Origin: Gigantopelta aegis
Lineage: Eukaryota; Mollusca; Gastropoda; Neomphalida; Peltospiridae
DNA length: 64,000 nt
Assembly: GCF_016097555.1 (NCBI RefSeq)
Contig: NC_054703.1
Span: 2,667,920 to 2,731,919 of the forward strand
Direction of reading: 5' to 3'
In this document: one piece after another, positions 59,020 through 64,000 of the stretch
Numbering within the stretch: the stretch's first letter is position 1
Layout of the letters: every line of letters starts with the position of its first letter
Program-made: the position numbers and the translations under genes
The notes under the pieces: generated by a model
The model's database searches: none
Told to the model about the DNA's origin: nothing
What the model saw: only the letters and a program-made list of their open reading frames with translations

Positions 59020-59640
59020 GTCGTTTTAGTTCGGAACTGTCATTAACAGCTGCTGCAGAGTTGTCAGTATTCAGCAATGCTTTTCAAGTTAAAGTAAAGT
59101 AAAGTTTGTTTTATTTAACGACGCCACCTGAGCACATTGATTTTTTTATCTTATCATCGGCTATTGGACGTCAAACATATGGTCATTCTGACACTGTTTT
59201 TTAGAGGAAACCCGCTGTCGCCATATTGGTTACTCTTTTACGACAGGCAGCAAGGGATCTTTTATTTGGGCTTCCCACAGGCAGGATAGCACAAACCATG
59301 GCCTTTGTTGAACCAGTTATGGATCACTGGTAGGTGCAAGTGGTTTACACCTACCCATTGAGCCTTGCGGAGCACTCACTCAGGATTTGGAGTCGTTATC
59401 TGAATTAAGAATCCCATGCCTCGACTGGGATCCGAACCCAGTACCTACCAGCCTATATACTGATGGCCTAACCACGATGCCACCGAGGCCGGTACTTTTC
59501 AAGTTAATTTAATGTAATTCAACTTAACATTTCAGTGGTTTTGAGATGAAATATTTTGACGTCAGCATGTTTGTACTTAATTTGGGAGTGATTATTTTGG
59601 GCACAATGTTCATCACCTCGATTTTGATGCAATCTAAGGC
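59020..59640 (+). repeat. Dispersed repeat copy (see 12005-12245), split by a SINE
   Basis: CTGTCATTAACAGCTGCTGC, AGTTGTCAGTATTCAG and CTTTTCAAGTTAA come before the SINE. CATTTCAGTGGTTTTGAGAT and GCATGTTTGTACTTAATTTG come after it. Confidence 0.8.
59093..59494 (-). mobile_element. SINE, head B + tail 2 (hybrid), with target duplication
   Basis: The minus-strand head is CCGGCCTCGGTGGCATCGTG, and tail 2 is at the left (ATCATCGGCTATTGGACGTC). The target duplication CTTTTCAAGTTAA flanks it at 59080-59092 and 59495-59507. It is the same head and tail combination as 36091-36492. Confidence 0.95.
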
Positions 59641-59721
59641 CCTGTGAATATTGTACATTGTAAACTGCAAGTGAAATGCTGCAGTACCTGGTTTGCCGTC
59701 ATGCCCGTCCCATACATTCTT

Positions 59722-59998
59722 AGGATCGATCCCCGTCGGTGGACACATTGGGATATTTCTCGTTCTAGCCAGTGCTCCACAACTGGTATATCAAATGCTG
59801 TGGTATGTTCTATCCTATCTGTGGGATGGTGCATATAAAAGATCCCTTGCTGCTAATTGAAAAGAGTAGCCCAAGAAGTGGCGACAGCGGGTTTCATCTC
59901 AATATCCGTGTGGTCCTTAACCATATGTCCAATGCCATATAACCGTAAATAAAATGTGTTGAGTGCGTTGTTAAATAAAAAAATTCTTCCTTCCTTCC
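59722..59998 (+). mobile_element. SINE, partial head A + tail 1
   Basis: It begins at AGGATCGATCCCCGTCGGTG, so the A-box is lost, and keeps the core and tail, ending in (CCTT)n. Confidence 0.92.
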
Positions 59999-59999
59999 T

Positions 60000-61230
60000 T
60001 CCTTCCTTCCCATAGATTCCATGTTATATATATATGTAAAAAATAGTAAAATTGTCATCGGTGATATGATAAACGGCATCTGTATCCAACAAATTGTATA
60101 TCTAGGCTAGATCCCAAGTAACCAGGGTGAAATCATTTTTGTCTGAGAAAACTTGTTCGAAAGTTGCCATTGTACTCTTCTTTTGAAGAAAATGTCATGG
60201 TTTGTCTTGGTGCCCCTTCAACAGGGTTCAAAACTGCCAGTCGCTAGGTCGCTAAATGCGACCAAAGTCCTGTTTGGGTGACCATAAATATTAAAAAATA
60301 ATGGCCTTATGGGTCATATTTCTGGCTATCCAGAGGTCGGCCCCATGACAGACATGCTCAAAACCGTAGTGGTATGTGAGCATGTTTAAAAATTACCTGA
60401 CCTGGCGTTAGTCGCCCAAGAAATATTATTTGGACAATCTTTTATCAGCTAGAAGATAGAAATAAAAATAACAGGAAAATATTATCCCACATTAAGGAAT
60501 CACTCAAAATGTTGGGGTTGTTTTTGTTTTTTTTAGAGATCTTGAAATCTTTATTTAATAAAATAATAATAAAACTTTCATAAGTTTACCAAAACGAATG
60601 GGGGTGTATTTCACAGTTGGACCGACAATACCTCTGGTTCAACTACATAAAAGATGAGCCCACTTGTACATGTATCGTACCAACATTTTTGCACCAGATA
60701 CCGAGGGCATAACAAGGGGTAGACCAACACACAACAATATATGATAACCAAGCTTTCCTTTTATTTGCTTTTATGTAGTTTTTTTAAGGGTTGGGTGGTT
60801 GTCGTGCAGCTGCCCAACTTTAATTTTCACTCAATAAGAACACTGAAAGACACTGTTCGTAACCATTCAAAACATCTCATTTCAATATCATGTATGTTGA
60901 TATCTTTGCCATCAAAAGGTTGTTATCCAAATCCAATTGATAATTAAATGTTTTCAATTACATATTTAAAACAAACCTGAAATATAAATATTTTTTGTTT
61001 CGGCTACCTAAAGCAAGTTTAAACCACTTAAAATGAAAATTTAGTGGCCCATATATTTTTTGAGGGGCCACCATACTTTTGTGATGAGTTTCAAACCCTG
61101 CTCCAACTTGCCTTGGTGCCCTAATCTAGCGCTGCTATTGAACTGAGGCAACACTTGTCCTGCCTTCCCACCCCCAATTAAAATTTGACTCCAGCATGCA
61201 TACTCCATTGAAATCTACATTAATTAAGAT
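60000..61230. other. Stretch without recognised gene
   Basis: The part at 60215-60440 (AGGGTTCAAAACTGCCAGTC, GGTCGCTAAATGCGACC) looks like a diverged dispersed repeat. No exon seen. Confidence 0.4.
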
Positions 61231-61235
61231 TTACT

Positions 61236-62075
61236 TTGGTTGTTTTGAGTGTAAGACAAGTAGTTTTGGGTGTAGGTCAAGTAGTTTTGGGTGTAGGACA
61301 AGTGGTTTTGAGTGTAGGAAGTGGTTTCGTATCTAGGATTTGTGGTTTCATGTCTAGGGCAAGTGGTTTTGGGTGTAGAACACATGGTTTTGGGTGTAGA
61401 ATACATGGTTTTGGGTGTAGGACATGGTTTTGTGTGCAGGACACATGGTTTCGGGATGTAGGACACATGGTTTTGGTATATAGGACACATGGTTTTGGGT
61501 GTAGGACATGGTTTTGGGTGTAGAACAAGTGATTTTCAGTGTAGGACACATGGGTTTTGGCATAAGACATGGTTTGGGGTGTAGGACACATGGTTTGGGG
61601 TGTAGGACACATGTTTTTGGGTGTAGAAAAAGTGGTTTTTGGTGTAGGACACATGGTTTTTGGCATAAGACACATGGTTTTGGGTGTAGGACACATAGTT
61701 TTTGGTGTAGGACACATGCTTTTGGGTGTAGAACAAGTGGTTTTCAGTGTAGGACACATGTTTTTGGCATAAGACATGGTTTTGGGTGTAGGACACATGG
61801 TGTAGGGTGTAGGACATATGGTTTTGGGTGTAGGGTGTAGAATACATGGTTTTGGGTGTAGGACACATGGTATAGGGTGTAGGACACATGGCTTGTGTAG
61901 GGTGTGGGGCACATGGTTTTGAGTGTAGGACACATAGTTTTGGGTATAGGACACATGGCTTTGGATGTAGGACACATGGTTTTGAGTGTAGGCAAGTGGT
62001 TTTGGGTATAGGTCAAGTAGTTTTGGGTGTAGGACATGTAGTTTTGGGTGTCGAACACATGATTTTGGGTGTAGT
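61236..62075. repeat. 21-bp minisatellite, about 40 units
   Basis: The unit is TTTTGGGTGTAGGACACATG plus G, with single-base variants and occasional shortened units. Because 21 is a multiple of 3 and the unit lacks stops, long open frames appear on both strands (a Cys-Pro-Thr-Pro-Lys-Thr-Met heptapeptide pattern on the minus strand). These are not genes. Confidence 0.97.
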
Positions 62076-62079
62076 ACAA

Positions 62080-62519
62080 TTTATTTGTTTAACAACTTGT
62101 TCATGTCCACTGAAAATCAATTTAAACATTGCTTGACACTTTCAACAGAAATATGTGGACAGCATAAGTAGGACAGGAAAAGTCAGTGTTCAGAGTTAAT
62201 GTAGAGCCCTGCACTACATATACACCCACACAGGCCACACGGACTATTTTGATTAGCAACACTTGTTAATTGATTGAAAATTGATTAGCAACACCTGTTT
62301 AACATTGTGTTACAATCATGTGGCAATCCCTGAACTTGTGTAGCAAATCGCGACACTGTACTAAACAAAAATGTTCCATATACTGTATACACACACACAC
62401 ATACGCGTGTATGTATCGCATGCAATACTAATTACTCAGCTCAGTGCTGTACTGTTGTATACATGTGTGGCTATTGCTTCCAGCTGTCAGGTCCTCTGTG
62501 ACATGTGGCCACTTTACTT

Positions 62520-62567
<48 letters not shown>

Positions 62568-62690
62568 TGATAAATCGTAACATGCTGAGTAAGGCCCATC
62601 CATAGCCACATTGCAGTGTCAAGGTTGCACACCGGTATTGAATTTTTAGTTTTAGTAACGTTTCACTTAAATTACACTTTGTCCTAATAC
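62080..62690. other. Stretch with (TG)n, no gene
   Basis: (TG)n at 62523-62566 and a shorter (CA)n at 62388-62402. No exon recognised. Confidence 0.5.
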
Positions 62691-62694
62691 ATTC

Positions 62695-62995
62695 TCATAG
62701 CCTAGTGGTAAAATATTAGGCTGATGCTGAATGTTAGGTTGGTGTAGGATCGATCCCTGTTGATGGTCCCATTGGGCTATTTTTCCTTCCAGTCCATACA
62801 CCGTGACTGGTATGTGATAGGTCATGGTATGTGCTATGATATATATATAAAATATCCCTTGCTACTAATGGAAAAAATGTAGCAGGTTTGCTATCTAAGA
62901 CTGTCAGAATTACAATAATGTTCAACATCCATTAGCCAATGACTGATTAATCAATGTGCTCTAGTGGTGTCGTTAGACAGAACAAAACTTTATTA
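62695..62995 (+). mobile_element. SINE, head A + tail 2, diverged
   Basis: TCATAGCCTAGTGGTAAAAT, TAGGATCGATCCCTGTTGAT, core with AAATATCCCTTGCTACTAAT and TTAGCCAATGACTGATTAAT. Confidence 0.85.
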
Positions 62996-63081
62996 GGTAA
63001 CTGAGTGGAAATCAAAACACAGGGCTTGAAATAACAGCCTGTGAAAAGCTATATACCTGGCAGGTGAAATTCTGTTATTCT

Positions 63082-63364
63082 TTGGGGGCGGTATTTAGCC
63101 TAGTGGTAAAGCGCTCGCTCGATGTACGGTCGGTCTGTGATCCGACCCCCTTCGGTGGGCCCATTGGCCTATTTCTCATTCCAGCCAGTGCACCACGACA
63201 GGTACATCAAAGGCTGTGGTATGTGCTATCCTGTCTATGGGATGATGCATATAAAAGATCCCTTGCTGCTAATCAAAAAGAGTAGCCTATGAAGTGGCGA
63301 CAGCTGGTTTCCTCCCTTAATATCTGTGTGGTCCTTAAACATATGTTTGACACCATATAACCAT
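63082..63364 (+). mobile_element. SINE, head A + tail 1 (tail cut short)
   Basis: GGCGGTATTTAGCCTAGTGG, TGTGATCCGACCCCCTTCGG, core CATATAAAAGATCCCTTGCT. It stops at CACCATATAACCATAGAA. Confidence 0.9.
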
Positions 63365-63478
63365 AGAATTCACTGGCTGGAACGAGAAATAGCCCAATGG
63401 GTCCACCGATGGGGATCGATCTTAGACTGACCGTGTATCAAGTGAACGCTAAATTTACCACTGGGCTATGTTCCACCT
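63365..63478 (-). mobile_element. SINE head A fragment, inverted against its neighbour
   Basis: TCACTGGCTGGAACGAGAAA, TAGCCCAATGGGTCCACCGA and ACCACTGGGCTATGTTCCAC are the reverse of head A. It joins the previous SINE end to tail with no gap, so the pair can form a hairpin. Confidence 0.88.
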
Positions 63479-63668
63479 CCTTGCTACCAGGGGTCATGGG
63501 TATATTATAAACAATCAAATTAAATTGGTGTATTTCTAAATACACAAACAGTGTAAATGAGCTGAACCACATATTGTGGTCTATTAATATATATATATAT
63601 ACATCAGTGTGTGATTTGGGTTTGAAAAATTTAAGTGTCATACGGTCTCCCTGTTGGCAAATCTTCAG

Positions 63669-63791
63669 AACCCACAGCCAACCCAGCGAGCCCTGCCGTA
63701 CGCCTCCAGTAGAACAGAAGATACACTAAATGTTTTGCATGAAACCATGGAAAAGTTCGCTATTCAAGACTCTGGTTTCCCAGGATTTTGA
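63669..63791 (+). CDS. Possible last coding exon of an unnamed gene
   Basis: After AAATCTTCAG the frame reads NPQPTQRALPYASSRTEDTL, NVLHETMEKFAIQDSGFPGF and TGA (63789-63791). The composition and codon content look coding, unlike the flanks; the frame is open back to about 63615, so the true start of the exon is uncertain. I do not recognise the protein. It could belong with the ATG exon at 57614, but no linking exon was found. Confidence 0.4.
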   Translation, partial: NPQPTQRALPYASSRTEDTLNVLHETMEKFAIQDSGFPGF

Positions 63792-64000
63792 GATACATGT
63801 ATATGTAGACTATCATTTTGAAGAATCAATGTAATCTGTTTAAATAATTTTTACGAGCCCTGCAGGCGTGTAAGCTAGCCAATCTAGAGAATCCTATATG
63901 ATTTTTGCGATCCTCGGGGCTCCCAGACTCTCCTCAAAATCGCACACTGTATACATGAACAGGTTCTGAATAACGTGGAACCTGCTAAAAGGGATTGTAG
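63792..64000. other. Right edge, no feature recognised
   Basis: It may be the 3' UTR of the preceding possible exon. No AATAAA seen. Confidence 0.3.

Noticed and set aside
61277-61975. 232-aa minus-strand open frame of Pro/Thr/Cys/Lys repeats, and matching plus-strand frames
   Set aside because: It is produced by the 21-bp minisatellite: the period is divisible by three and the unit has no stop, so several frames stay open on both strands. There is no start context, domain or flanking exon.

Overview
The window is animal nuclear DNA, almost certainly from a mollusc and most likely a gastropod. It is AT-rich, with small exons separated by long introns packed with repeats. The repeats are dominated by tRNA-headed SINEs with interchangeable heads and tails, a type known from gastropods and bivalves. 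The species cannot be fixed from the sequence alone.

Four conserved eukaryotic genes can be reconstructed exon by exon. (1) RPS27, minus strand, about 4952-1428: exons 1-3 give 75 of 84 expected codons, and the last exon appears to lie beyond the left edge. (2) RAB8, plus strand, 10538-20256: seven exons, 209 aa, all GTPase motifs intact. (3) TEX9, plus strand, 24839-42754: twelve exons, 395 aa; the 30-bp first exon is inferred. (4) HINT1, minus strand, 54450-50629: three exons, 116 aa, histidine triad intact. A possible first exon (57614) and a possible last exon (to 63791) suggest one or two further plus-strand genes that I cannot name. These are unrelated housekeeping or ciliary genes; nothing suggests an operon or a shared pathway.

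Nearly everything else is transposon-derived. I count about 40 SINE copies or fragments. There are three LINE remnants (5760-6542, 22860-24310 with a 200-N gap, 29985-30645) and a piggyBac transposase fossil (2058-2636). Short inverted-repeat elements are frequent: three are flanked by TTAA, two by TA, and one by a 6-bp direct repeat. Several are nested up to three deep. Tandem arrays include a 98-bp SINE-tail array in HINT1 intron 1, a roughly 100-bp array in TEX9 intron 10, a 21-bp minisatellite at 61236-62075 and a degenerate satellite of roughly 160-190 bp at 44680-46930.

The most interesting pattern is contact between repeats and splice sites. The pyrimidine tracts before HINT1 exon 2 and TEX9 exons 10 and 11 look like repeat tails. 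TEX9 exon 9 is preceded by a CATT microsatellite, and the TEX9 exon 7 donor is followed within about ten bases by a repeat array. A copy of the TEX9 intron 11/exon 12 junction sits inside HINT1 intron 2 and carries a TTAA element. I found no CRISPR array, bacterial operon, LTR element or clearly new protein system.
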